Assembly: GCA_964036045.1 (NCBI GenBank)
Contig: OZ038378.1
Location: 144,394,910-144,458,909, forward strand
DNA: 64,000 bases
DNA from: Eutreptiella sp. 'Long Island Sound 2002'
Taxonomy: Eukaryota > Euglenozoa > Euglenophyceae > Eutreptiales > Eutreptiaceae
Direction: 5' to 3'
The notes under the pieces are model-generated. The model was given only the letters and a program-made list of their open reading frames with translations, was not told the DNA's origin and did no database searches. Positions 1 through 10,098 of this stretch are shown in pieces; the stretch's first letter is position 1; every line of letters starts with the position of its first letter. The position numbers and the translations under genes were made by a program.

Positions 1-571
1 CCCACAGCCATCATCTCCTTCGCCATCCTCCTCACCAGCGTTGCCAACAGAGCCTTGTGTGCTGCCCAAAGCATAGCCCGCACCCAAAGGGCTCCCGCCC
101 GAAGGGTGCCATCCCCCCAACAGAGCCTGCGCATGTGGAGCACCGCCCTGTGCGAGATATGGCTTGTCGACGATTGGGGAAGGTGCAGGAGGGCGTTTGC
201 ACCGCAGGAATGTGCCGCCTGGGCTTTGGACAGGGGGTGGGAAGCTGTGGTTTTGGTTTGGCTGTGGGCACGGATCGTGCGCCCGATGCGAGACCATGTG
301 CCGTGTGCTGTGACACAGCGTGGCTGGGGCCGATCAATGCGTGGGCCGACAGACCCCTGCTCTTGGGCCGCCGTGCATGTGCATGGGATGGGGGCACATG
401 CAGGAGCTCACAGGGCATTGGCAGGCGTGGTCTCCCAGTGGGCGGTCGTAGATCATGCCCCGACTGGTCATCGCATTTGCGGCCGTCTGCCTACCAACGG
501 CTGTGGCATGCCTATGGCCATCGGTCATCCCTCCCCCTTGGGCCCATCAGCCCTGAGCAAAGGCAGACTGC

Positions 572-735
572 CCGCCAGAGTTTTGCTTAATAACTCAGCA
601 TCTCCGGGGGCGGGGGGGGGGTGGGGGGTGTCTGACACCCCCCCCCCCCAGAGTTTTGCTGAACAGCTCAGCATCTCCGGGGGGGGGTCTGACACCACGC
701 ACCCACCCCCCTCGGACCCCCCCCCCTCTTAAGTG
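572..735. repeat. Two-copy G/C-run hairpin repeat
   Basis: A segment reading roughly AGAGTTTTGCT-(T/G)AA-(T/C)A-(A/G)CTCAGCATCTCC followed by a long G run occurs twice in tandem, near 582 and 651. A related form sits near 1430-1520, where G and C runs face each other and can fold into long stems. These look like copies of a small, structure-forming repeat family; no function is visible. Confidence 0.5.
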
Positions 736-744
736 ATCGGGCAA

Positions 745-960
745 ATCACCTCGAAGAGAGGTTGTTAGATCAAGCGCCAGGCGCGGGCGTCGTATACCCC
801 CCTTTTTTGGGGTCATTCGCGTAGCATACCCCAAGGCATGATATTTGATGTCCAACCCCTTGTAAAATCATTATTTTGCCCAATAAGACCATCCCCCAAT
901 GGATTTTTTGATTCTGACGCCTCTATCCCCTAAAACTGGATATCACTTTTTTGATGGGGG
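745..960 (+). repeat. Dispersed repeat, copy 1
   Basis: This copy begins with AAATCACCTCGAAGAGAGG, passes through a TATACCCCCCTTTTTTGGGG segment and ends in a G run. A second copy in the same orientation lies at 18540-18800, 17.8 kb away. The two share order and most bases with small indels, so they are members of one interspersed family, possibly a nonautonomous element. No coding capacity is visible. Confidence 0.65.
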
Positions 961-1019
961 GGGGTGGGGGGGGGGGGGTCAAAAGTTTTCGCTTAGAAGG
1001 CTCCAAGCAGTGGGGCAGC

Positions 1020-1195
1020 AGAATACTGCCGTACAAGTGCTGGTCGAATGGCGCAGCATCCATTCGAATCCCGGACCGCGTATTCTTTTTGCGCGGCGGC
1101 GGCGGCGGCATAGTCATCTCACCGGGGTTCGAACCGCCGACTAAAAAGTCCACCGCACGCTGCATTACCATTCGGCCACTGCTTGAGTACCAGGA
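1020..1195. repeat. Inverted pair of degenerate tRNA-like sequences
   Basis: On the minus strand, about 1192-1115 reads like a tRNA: an A-box-like AGTGGCCGAATGG and a B-box GGTTCGAACCCC. On the plus strand, about 1036-1080 contains GGTCGAATGGCGC and ATTCGAATCCC. Neither folds into a complete cloverleaf with a paired acceptor stem, so these look like tRNA-derived SINE remnants rather than tRNA genes. Confidence 0.4.
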
Positions 1196-1616
1196 CAAAA
1201 CAGTCCCCACTCCTTGGTGCTGTGTCTGCCACTGACAAAAAACCCAAACTGTGTGTTTCTGTCTGACTGACTGCTGGCCTGGCTCAGGGACTGCTTGGCT
1301 GACTGTCAACCTCTCTTCGAGGTGCACTGCCGAAGGCAATAGAATTTTTTCTCCGGGTTTTCAGCCAATCAAAAATTTTGTCTGGCGCCTTTGGCGCAAG
1401 TCAGTTTAGGCCAAAAAATTTATTTGGCGCCTCTAACAACTCAGGGTCTCCCGGGGGGGGGGAGGCCCCCCCCACAGCCCCACCCACCCACCCCCCTTGG
1501 ACTCCCCCCCCCCCCTTAAGCAGAACTCTGCCGCCCGCCTCATCCACCGAATGGGTCTGTCGGTCTGCATCAGCATGTCTTCTGCTCCGTGAGCTCCACT
1601 GCATGGGGTCCCACAG

Positions 1617-4600
1617 GAGCACTTGGCCCACCACTACCACCCGACGGTGGTCAAGTTCAGCGTGCACATCTCCTGCGGCATTCCCGTGAGATACGAGGGC
1701 AACCCGCTCCTGGACTTCTCGCTGGTGCAGTTCCTGGACAATTATGTGTATGTCCCTCTTGGTGCTGTGAGCCGAGGCACGTATGATCAGCCTGGCCCCA
1801 GGGCAGACCCAGGTCTGCTCATGGGTGGCCAACAAACGGAAGTAACATAAGTGGCCAGGCTCATTCCGCCCCACAGGGGGCCCTGAGCAATGGAACAGGG
1901 GGAATCGGAGCCTCCCAAAAACTGGTTTGGGCGGGGGGGGGGGGGTTGGAAAAGGGAATCAATTGCCAGGGCCACTGATGAGTCACTCCAAAATCTGTAG
2001 TCCTTGTTTTTTGAGGGTGAAGAGCAAAATAGCCAAATGGTGAGCCGAAGAATTCGCCGCAAAAACAGGGGCTGCATGGTCACATGCAGAGACCTCCTGC
2101 ATTATCAACCGATTTTGGAATGGGCCCACACAACCGCCCACGCTGTTGATGTCAGTGTGTTGTTCAGTGTGTTCTCGTGCACAGCTGTGTCCCCAACATT
2201 GAGCCCCCAACAGCGTCAAGTGTCGATGACCAACCTCTCTAAGGTCGACGATACATCGGACAAGCAATGGTGTATGATGTGTTGCACAAGTGTACAATGT
2301 TGTGCGACACGTTGTGCAGCGCCGCGCCTTCGTACAACGCCCCCAATGCGTAGTGCAGTGCCTTTCTGACGACACCCGCCCCCAGAGGGCCACACGTCCC
2401 TGGCCCCTCGCCGCATTGCCGTGAGGGCCACAGGGGGTGGGACGGGCGAAGGGGGGCGTGGCGCAGGGGCCTGGGGCGTTGCACACTCAACGCCATGCGC
2501 TTTGGATGGCGCTGCACCGGCACATGACCGGCGGCGCGGAGAAGAGAGTGCAGGTGTGCGCACGTGTGAGTCTGCCCCGGGCTGCCGTTTGGGGGTTCCG
2601 GGGCTTGAGCCATTAGGCGCCCCATCCGGGGCTCAAGTGGGGCGCGGATGTCCGATGTGTGCCCCACGAGGGGCCAGGGCTGTCCTTTAGGAACGACATA
2701 TTTCTTTTCGTTCGTTTTCACTAAGAACCGCCCGAGATTCCCGGAGGCAGGATTCGTTTAACCGACGGCGGTTGACACTCAACTGACAGGGGTTTTTTAG
2801 GGGACAAATTTTTTTTGTTTTCGTAAAAAAAACCTGGTCTTGTAGCACACTTTGTCTCCAACCGCCCTCGGTTACTCTCCAACCGCTGTCGGTTACCCCT
2901 TCAGTGCCATCGGTTGGAGCTGTGCAGATTTTGCTGACCACCGGGCACACCAGCTTTTTTTTTTTGAATAAAAAACCCCTGTCAACCGACGGCGGTTGGC
3001 GCTTGCCCGACGGCGGTTGGATGATGGCCAACTGCAGTTACTGCAGTCACTCACCGGCTGGCGGTCTGTGGAGGTTTGAGTGTACCAGAGGCCGGCAGCT
3101 TTTTTCGTTTGTCTTAAGGACAGCCCCGTGTGGGGCCGAGGGGCTGAGGTTCGCAGGGGCTGTCGGGGTGAGGGTGCTGAGGGTCCTGAGAGCTGTAGGG
3201 CGGAGGGGCTGCAGGGAGGAGGGTCATGGGGGGTCTTATGGCCGTAGAGCTGTGGGGCTGTGGGCCATGCTCAGGCATAGGGGGTCATGGTGGCGATGGG
3301 GGCCGGCGCCAGCGACGCAGCAGGGGGCTGTGGCACGCCTGGGGCCTCCCCTGGGCCCCCTAATCGCCCCCCCAAGGACCGCTAATAGGCCCCCTGATAG
3401 GCCCCCTGATAGACCCGCTAATAGGCCCCCTGATAGTCCCCTAATGGACCGCTAATAGACCCCCAAAAGGCCTCCCTCGCGGGCGAACGTCCTCCAAAGT
3501 GGTGAACGGATGGGGTGATGGGGCCATTGTCGCACCCCCCCCTCCCCCCTCCAATGAACGCGGGGAAGCACGGCCCCGCGGTGTTGCAGTGCGCCCTGCA
3601 GCCTTGGCCCCCCCTCCTGCCCCCTCCACGCACACACACACAGTCCGGTCAGCCCAGGGGCCACAGAAAAGCACCCAGACCCAACCGCACTTCTCTTGAC
3701 ATTACTCGACACGTTTGTTCTCCCCGAAGTCCTTCCCGGTCCCTGTTCTTCACCGTTATTCCCTCCACAATCGCAAGTTGGCCCACGGTTTCCGCTCCAC
3801 GTCCTTGCGGCCCCACAGCCGCGCAGCCCCACAGCCCAACCTCAGCCCACCCACAGCGCCCCAACGCGTCTTCTGGGTTCAGGTTTACACAACCGAAGCT
3901 GAAGAGAAAGAACAAGATTTTGGGCGTGAAGGCCCGACGGCACGAGCGGTATAACTCTGAGGCATTCCGCTTACTTCCGGAGAACCAAGTGGCCCTGGAT
4001 GAGGTACCCACAGCCCCTTCCCCCCGGCTGCCGGGCTCAGAGTACAAGAGTGGGACGCTACAGGGGGGCAGAGGGCTGCCATTGGGGGCAGGGGGAAAAG
4101 CATTTCGCTCTCACTCACCTCATTGCACTGCTCCCCCCCACAAAGGACCGTGCTCAACCAGCGGGTCATGGCAGTGGATACAACAACATACCCCCCCCCA
4201 CTTTTGGACCCCAGCCCCCACCCAAAGGGTAGAGGATAGTGACAGCAATGCACTGACGAACTGTGGATGCCCTGGAGGCCTCTCTCAAAGGGAGAATGGT
4301 ATGGTGTGTGTTGTAATTTGTGTAATTTTTTTTTGCAGTAAATGAGTGTAACAAAAGAATCGTTGCATCGTGTAATTTTTTTTGCGGTAAATGCGTGTAA
4401 CAAAAGAATCGTTGCATTGTGTAATTTTTTTTTGCGGTAAATGCGTGTAAACCGCACCCGTGTTTACCACGAAAAAAAATTGCACAACTTCACCGCAAAA
4501 AATGTTACACGATTTTACCGGAAAACTCTGCCACATTTCTAGAAGCGTATGCTTGCGACAAGGGGCACTTGTGTGGTGTACTGCAGGCTGGCGGATGCCG

Positions 4601-7600
4601 ACGTGCGTGAAAAGCCACCGTGAAAAGCCGCCCATCGGATGGGGTCGGGGCAGTTTGGAGAAGGAGACGGCAAACAGGCAGAAGGCCCCGGTGCCGTGGC
4701 CTGAGACTGCCATCGGTGGAGCGGTGCAGTGAGGACACGGCGGTACCCCGGGAAACGGCAGCTCCCGGGGCTACGGCCAGAGCCTGGCAACGAAGGGGTC
4801 AGGAATGTGCCACAGGAGCGGGGCAGCGTGCGCGCCGTCCCCGCGATGCGGAACGGTGGGGGTAGACATAGGCCCGGGAGGATCACCCGGAGGCCTTGCC
4901 TCGTTGACGCCCGCCGTCTGGCGCGGGGTTGTCCCCTTCCGCATGCGACATCCGGTGGATGGGGTTGGCCGGTGTTGTGTTGACCCGTGCACCCCCCGCC
5001 GCCCCTTCCTCGCTCCAGTCCCTCATGCCCCCCCCCCCCCCCCCCACACGGACGTGGGGTGTCCCCATTCCGCATGGATGTCCTTCGCGCGCGGCACCCT
5101 CCGCCCCCCGTCCTTTGTCCCGCAGCTGTTCTTCTACAAGTGGGTGACGCGGAAGCACGAGCGGCAGCTGGAGCGGCTGAAGATGAAGCGCGTGGAGAGG
5201 GTGGAGCGGGCGCTGAGGCTGGAGCAGAAGATGAAGGCCAAAGAGGACCTCAAAGTCAAGAAACTCGAGGAGATTGGGGCGGAGGCGGAGCCGGCGTGGA
5301 TGAGGGAGTCTGCGGCGGGCGACGGCGGCGAGATAGTGTGTGAAGGGCAGGGGGACGGGGGCGGAAGGGCGGGGGGCACGGGCGAGGGTTCTGCCCCAGG
5401 GGGCTGCTGCCCCGGAGCGTCCCCTGCCACCTCAGCACCCGTTGGGGGTGGGGGGGGGGGGGGGGGGGGCTGGGACCATTGAGCAGACCTTTGCTTAAGG
5501 GTGGTCCCACTGGAGTGGGGGGGGGGGGTGGCTGGGACCCTTGAGTGATGGGCCGAAACCTTGTCTGGGCCTTTCAGCCGACGAAAAATTTTCTCCGGGG
5601 CCTTGGGCACGGGACCATTTTGGGTAAAATTTTCGGCGGCATCGACCACAACTCAGGGCCAGTGCCCCCCCCCCCCCCCCCGCACTTAAGTGAAGCTCTG
5701 TGCTGCCCCGGTCAGCGCACTTGCCCCCACCCCCCCCTCCTCGCGGATCTATCTGAGGGGGTGCCTGGAGGTGTGCATGTCATGGCCCCCAACGTTCGGA
5801 CCCACAGAGGGTCAGACTGAGCAGTGGCGATCCACCCGGCCTCCAAGCGCCTCCCCATCACCGGGGGTCATCAAGGGGCCCTCCCACTTGGGCCCCCCCC
5901 CCCGGTGTGGCAAGAAGTGGCAGGAAGGGCCCATGGCGCTTTCCTGTCGGCGGATGGGCTCCCGGGGGGGGGGGGGGGGGGTGGCACAAGGCCTCGGTAT
6001 CTGATTGTCTGCCTTTGGCAGCACCTATTGACCTCTAGGGGCTGGAGTCTGGGCCTTCGCTTCTGCTCTCGGGGGGGGGGGGGGGTTTGCAGTCTTTGGG
6101 GCTTCTGGAGGGGGGGCTGAACACAGGGCCCTGTGGCACATGCCCCTCCTGCTCTCCGCCTCACCACCCCCCTCACAGGCCCTGCGATGGCAGCGGTGGA
6201 GTCGGAATGTTGACTGACGGCGGTTTCGTCGGCGGTGGAGCACGGGATCCCCTGAACACAGCAGCGGTGGGCACTGTAGCACATTGTCACGGTGGCATCA
6301 TGAACGCCCCTTCCCCCCCCCCCCCCCTGGCACACCGCCCTCTTCACCCCCCCCCCTCTCAGTAGGGGGACACCCAACCCCCCCCTCCACAAGTGGAGGA
6401 TGCCCCCCCTCAAAAGGCGCACATGTGCACACCCCGGGAGTAGCAACTGGCATCCCCCACCCCCGCCTCAATAGCATCACCCCCCAAATAGCAACCGATC
6501 AATCAATAATCCTTAAGCCGTCCCCATCGAGGCCCTCACAGCCCACCTCACCCCACCCTTTGCACACGCCGACCCCCTCCCGCACCGGCCCCATGCGCTG
6601 TGCCGGACCGCAGGACCTCTGGAACCAATACAGCTACGACGACCTGCCGGAGGAGAACATCGGAGGATTGGAAAAGGACGTATGTGGGGCGTGCCCCGCG
6701 GTGCCGGGGCGCGGGGCCGGTGCACGTGCAGTGCCCGCGCGCGTGTGTGTGTGTGGGTGTGCAGGTGAGGGCCTGAGCATGGGCCTCTCCGTCGTGCCCA
6801 GGCCGCTTTGGGGGGCCCTCGACCGCGGCCGTTGTGTTGGCAGAGGACGTGCTGCCCGCTGCCCCCCCCCCCCCCCCGCCAACGCCCGGGGCCTTTGGCG
6901 GGTCAACGGAGGTGCAGGTCCGGGGGTGTGCCCTGAACGGCGCGTGTGTGGGCGGGCGGGGGCGGCGCTGCGGAGGGGGACGGGGGGTTGATGGGGCAGC
7001 CCCCCCGCGGTCTGCGCACCTGCACGGCCCTGGCTCAGCCTCGTGCCCCTGTGCTCCCGTCGTCGTCTCCTGGGCCCTGGGCCGGTGGAGGGGGTGGGGG
7101 ATTGGGTGTTGTGTGGAAGGGCCCCGGAGCGGGTGTGTGCACTGCGTTTGGGGGCGTGCGGAGCGGGTGTGTGCATTGCGTTTGGGGGCGTGCAGAGCGG
7201 GTGTGTGCATTGCGTTTGGGGGCGTGCACTGCCCGTGTCACGTGGGGATCTGGGGGCCACCCCCCCAAGCGGCTCAAGCCCTGGCCCTCCACACAGGCCC
7301 CACGCCACACGGGCCCTCACGCACTGCACCGGGCCTGGGGCGGGTCGTGGTGTGGGCTGCTCCCCCTCAGATGTTCCGGTGGGCAGCCCTGCAGAGCCTT
7401 GCCCCCAAACGGAGAGCCAGCCCCTCCGGCCCCTCTCCTCACGGCCCTGGCCCCCAAGGCCTCCAGTTTGGGTGTTGGACCAGACAAACAGCAGGGGCCT
7501 TGTCTCTGTCCTCCCTGGGCCCCGGCGTTGACACGCTGACCACGTCGCGGCGCAGGGGGAGGACGCTGATGCGATCGAAGACGACGACTACGATTACACG

Positions 7601-9929
7601 TCTGAAGAAGACGAGGCCGACAGCGACGAGGACGTGGACATTGACGCACGCCTTCTCAGTGTGCCCCGTGCTCCGCCCCGTGACGTTTTGATGCCTGGGG
7701 CAGGGCGGGGGGGAGTGTGAGGGCGTGTGATGGAAGTGGTGAGCGTGCGGGGCCGTGGGGCTGCAGGTGTGAGGGTGTGGGGGTGGGGGTTGGGGTTTGT
7801 AGGGATGTGGGTTGTGGGTGGGTTGCAACGGCAGTTTGGGTTTTGCACGGATTTGAGACTGCAAACGGGGCATGTGCTTCCTCAGAAATGTTGGCTGTTC
7901 GAGGGAAGGTTGTGTGGGTGTTGTACGTGGTGATGGGCATTGTAGTGGGCAGCAGGAACAGAACATGGCGGAGGGGTTTTGGGGGGTCATTTGCTGTCGT
8001 GGTGGTGGTGGGGCGGGGCGGGGGGGGGGCTGAGGGTATTTGGGTCCTTCGTCGGTGTGTTGTGGTGGTGGTGGGGGGGAGTTGCAGGCAACTGCTGGTC
8101 GGGATTTTGCTCCGCACCTGCCACAGCCCATTCAATGCCCCACTTGTGCACCAGAGAACGCACCTCGGAGGGTGCGGCGTCAGGCAGAACGTGACGCTGA
8201 AGACGAGTTTGATGTGATGGGGACAAAGTTGAAGGGGAAGGGGAAACGCAAACGTGGCTCGACGAAGGAAGATGCTGAGGACTTTGAGAGGATCATGGAT
8301 GCAGGAAGGTATTTGTCCGACCACTGACTGAAATGAAGGGTGCAGGCAACGGATAGGAAGCAACTGGCCTGAAGCAGGCATGCGGAGAGCAATGGATGGG
8401 GGTCGGGGAGCTGCGTCGACCGCTGGAGATGGCTGTAGGATCATGGACAGCGAGCTGGTGGTAGTAGACGACGGTCGTAGGGCAACGCTCAGTGTGGGTG
8501 TGGGTATCGGAAGGGTGTGGGTGCTCATGCGTCGTCCATGGGTATGCCTTTGCACGCTCACTGACAAACATCGTTGTCCTGTCTGTGGTTTCTGTTATGA
8601 GCTCAGTGACCCGTCTGGTAACGGCCCATCAAACAGCTCCATGGGCAGCAGGTCCTGGGGATTGGTAGTCAGCGCAATGGGCAAAAGGGATGCACGGAAT
8701 GTGTGTATGCGGTCTTCGATGTGGTGTGTTTGTGTGTGGGTGCAGGCAGGGGCGGCTGTCGGTAGGGACGTGGGTGTGCATATTGGTAAGTCTGTGGGTA
8801 AGGGATGGCTTGGAAATGACTGGGTGCCAGAGCTTGGGGCTCCAGGGGTTCACGTGCAGGGGTTTGCGACCTTTGGAGCCCGTTTCTGTGCCGCAGCTCC
8901 AAGGCAGCCCTGTGAATTGGCTGGTGGATTGGCATTGGTTTTGCAGGTGCCAGGGCTTGTGCTCTGGCGCACAGTGATCAACTGTCTCATGTCAAGCACG
9001 TTTTAGACCTTTCTTGTGTGCCCCATTTTGGCCATTGGGTGCTGGGGTGGGGTCCATTCCAAGGGACTGGTGTATGCGCTGCCCATGCAGTTTTCCGCCT
9101 CCACACCTGAAGAATCAAAAATTTGCAAAACCAATTTTCCCCGTTATTGTGACCACTTAAACCCCCCTCACCACCCACTTATAACCCCCCCCCCCCCAAC
9201 TTATGGCCCACCCCCCAAGAGATCCGTCCCACCCAGGGACTTATAACCCCCACCTTTTCAACACACAAGCAGAGAACAGGAAATGCCAGCGGGTCCTCCT
9301 CATCATCCCCCTCAAGCAAGTCACAGAGCTCCTCATCTGAAAATTCCCCCACCTCCTCATCATCCTCAGGAGCTGCAGCACCACCAGGGACTCCCACAGA
9401 TAGGTCCAAATCACTTTCCATTACAAAAAGATGAATGACGTTTGAAGGTGCAAATGTGTCTGGATCCATGCGACCCAGGGACTTGTAAACCCCCCCCCCC
9501 CCACTTATACCCCATCCCCCCTTGCACCTTCAACCAATCCGCAATACTACTACCACCGGGGGGTTTACAAGGGGGGGGGAGGGGGGGCTGTAATGACCAA
9601 ATGTCGCATGTGCAGCATGGGACGGTACATGCCATGGCCACTGGATGGTGAACCAGGGTTGGGCTGTGGGTGTGGGTTTGGGTGTCAATGGGGATGTGAG
9701 TGTGGGTGTCAATGGGGATGTGAGTGTGGGTGTCAATGGGGATGTGAGTGTGGGTGTCAATGGGGATGTGAGTGTGGGTGTCAATGGGGATGTGAGTGTG
9801 GGGGCCCCTCTGCATCTTCGCAGGAGATCCGTCGCACTGGCTCAGAAGTTTGCGGTGCCGAGGAAGCAGCGCATTGCAGAGAGAGAGAGGCAGGCCCGGT
9901 TGCCCAAGAAGAAGAGGAAAGTGGCGTAG
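1617..9929 (+). CDS. NOC1/MAK21/CEBPZ-like ribosome biogenesis protein, 3' exons
   Basis: The Noc1 family (yeast Mak21, animal CEBPZ) acts in nucleolar pre-60S ribosome assembly and export with Noc2. Predicted exons are 1617-1747, 3883-4003, 5126-5335, 6614-6679, 7556-7658, 8155-8308 and 9824-9929 (stop TAG), about 296 codons in the window. Phases agree across all junctions and several donors are GTATGT. Exon 1 encodes the family signature (HYHPTV..., then YEGNPLLDFSLVQFLDNYV). Exon 2 gives TQPKLKRKNK and AFRLLPENQVALDE, and exon 3 continues with LFFYKWVTRKHER, matching the CEBPZ segment VPVDEVFFHRYY. Exon 3 is a charged coiled coil, exon 5 an acidic stretch, and exons 6-7 a Lys/Arg-rich tail ending KKKRKVA. 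The 5' part lies outside the window or in unrecognised exons. The exon 5/6 junction is uncertain: 7633/8184 also keeps frame. Introns are filled with repeats. Confidence 0.85.
2757..3020. repeat. Cluster of AACCG-N4-CGGTT palindromes in inverted-repeat flanks
   Basis: Four short palindromes of the form AACCG-NNNN-CGGTT occur near 2760, 2869, 2880 and 2981, with extra half sites. They lie between inverted segments containing TGACAGGGGTTTTTTA and its complement (about 2788 and 2967). CGGTTG/CAACCG matches the core of MYB-type binding sites. The block lies inside an intron of the NOC1-like gene. It could be a small MITE-like element or a regulatory cluster; the sequence alone does not decide. 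Confidence 0.45.
3355..3465 (+). repeat. Short tandem repeat (GCTAATAGGCCCCCTGATAG)
   Basis: About seven imperfect copies of a 12-14-bp unit alternate between CTAATAG and CTGATAG with C-rich spacers. It lies in an intron of the NOC1-like gene. No coding signal. Confidence 0.7.
4306..4525. repeat. About 52-bp tandem repeat followed by an inverted copy
   Basis: Three copies of a unit containing GTGTAATTTTTTTTGC, GGTAAATGCGTGTAAC and AAAAGAATCGTTGCAT fill about 4315-4450. From about 4462 the related sequence continues in reverse orientation (TTTACC, ACGAAAAAAAATTGCAC, CCGCAAAAAATGTTACAC), so the block can form a large hairpin. It is intronic. Confidence 0.65.
7129..7230 (+). repeat. 33-bp tandem repeat, three copies
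   Basis: A unit with GAGCGGGTGTGTGCA followed by TTGCGTTTGGGGGCGTGC repeats three times almost perfectly. It lies in an intron of the NOC1-like gene and also generates the repetitive open frames seen there on both strands. Confidence 0.8.
9179..9469 (-). other. Antisense acidic ORF inside a NOC1 intron
   Basis: A 96-codon frame starting with MDPDTF contains a clearly acidic stretch of about 35 residues (EDDEEVGEFSDEELCDLL and more). The reading decays into G-run sequence near its end, so only about the first 65 codons look like coding sequence. It lies on the opposite strand of the last NOC1 intron and is flanked by direct copies of ACCCAGGGACTT (9231, 9473). It could be a first exon of a nested gene, a fragment of a transposable element or chance. 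No homolog recognised. Confidence 0.25.
9678..9800 (+). repeat. 24-bp tandem repeat, five copies
   Basis: The unit GGGTGTCAATGGGGATGTGA plus GTGT repeats five times with almost no variation, ending 24 bp before the acceptor of the last NOC1-like exon. Because 24 is a multiple of three, all six frames across it appear open; it is intron, not coding. Confidence 0.85.
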
Positions 9930-10098
9930 CTTTGCAGTCCCGTGCTTTGGTGTTTGGCAGACGGGCACAAAGGAAGGGCCGCATCGCCACACCAGATACC
10001 CCAATCCACTTTTTTGACCAGCCACCCCCCCCCCCCCCACCCCCCAAAAGGCGTGTGGTCTACAGCCCCCGACAGCCCCTGGCAGTCCCCCGAAGGCC

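Larger units (their letters stand above)
1..1616. other. No gene assigned; C/G-run-rich noncoding DNA
   Basis: The downstream gene must have exons before 1617, so part of this stretch is probably intron. I looked for the NOC1 segment that normally precedes the HYHP motif and did not find it. What can be seen is G- and C-homopolymer runs, hairpin-forming repeats, one copy of a dispersed repeat and degenerate tRNA-like sequences, listed separately. Confidence 0.5.

Noticed and set aside
1-1616. Upstream NOC1 exons
   Set aside because: I searched for the segment before the HYHP motif (ending in a LWEL-like phrase) and for the CBF domain body and saw neither with confidence.
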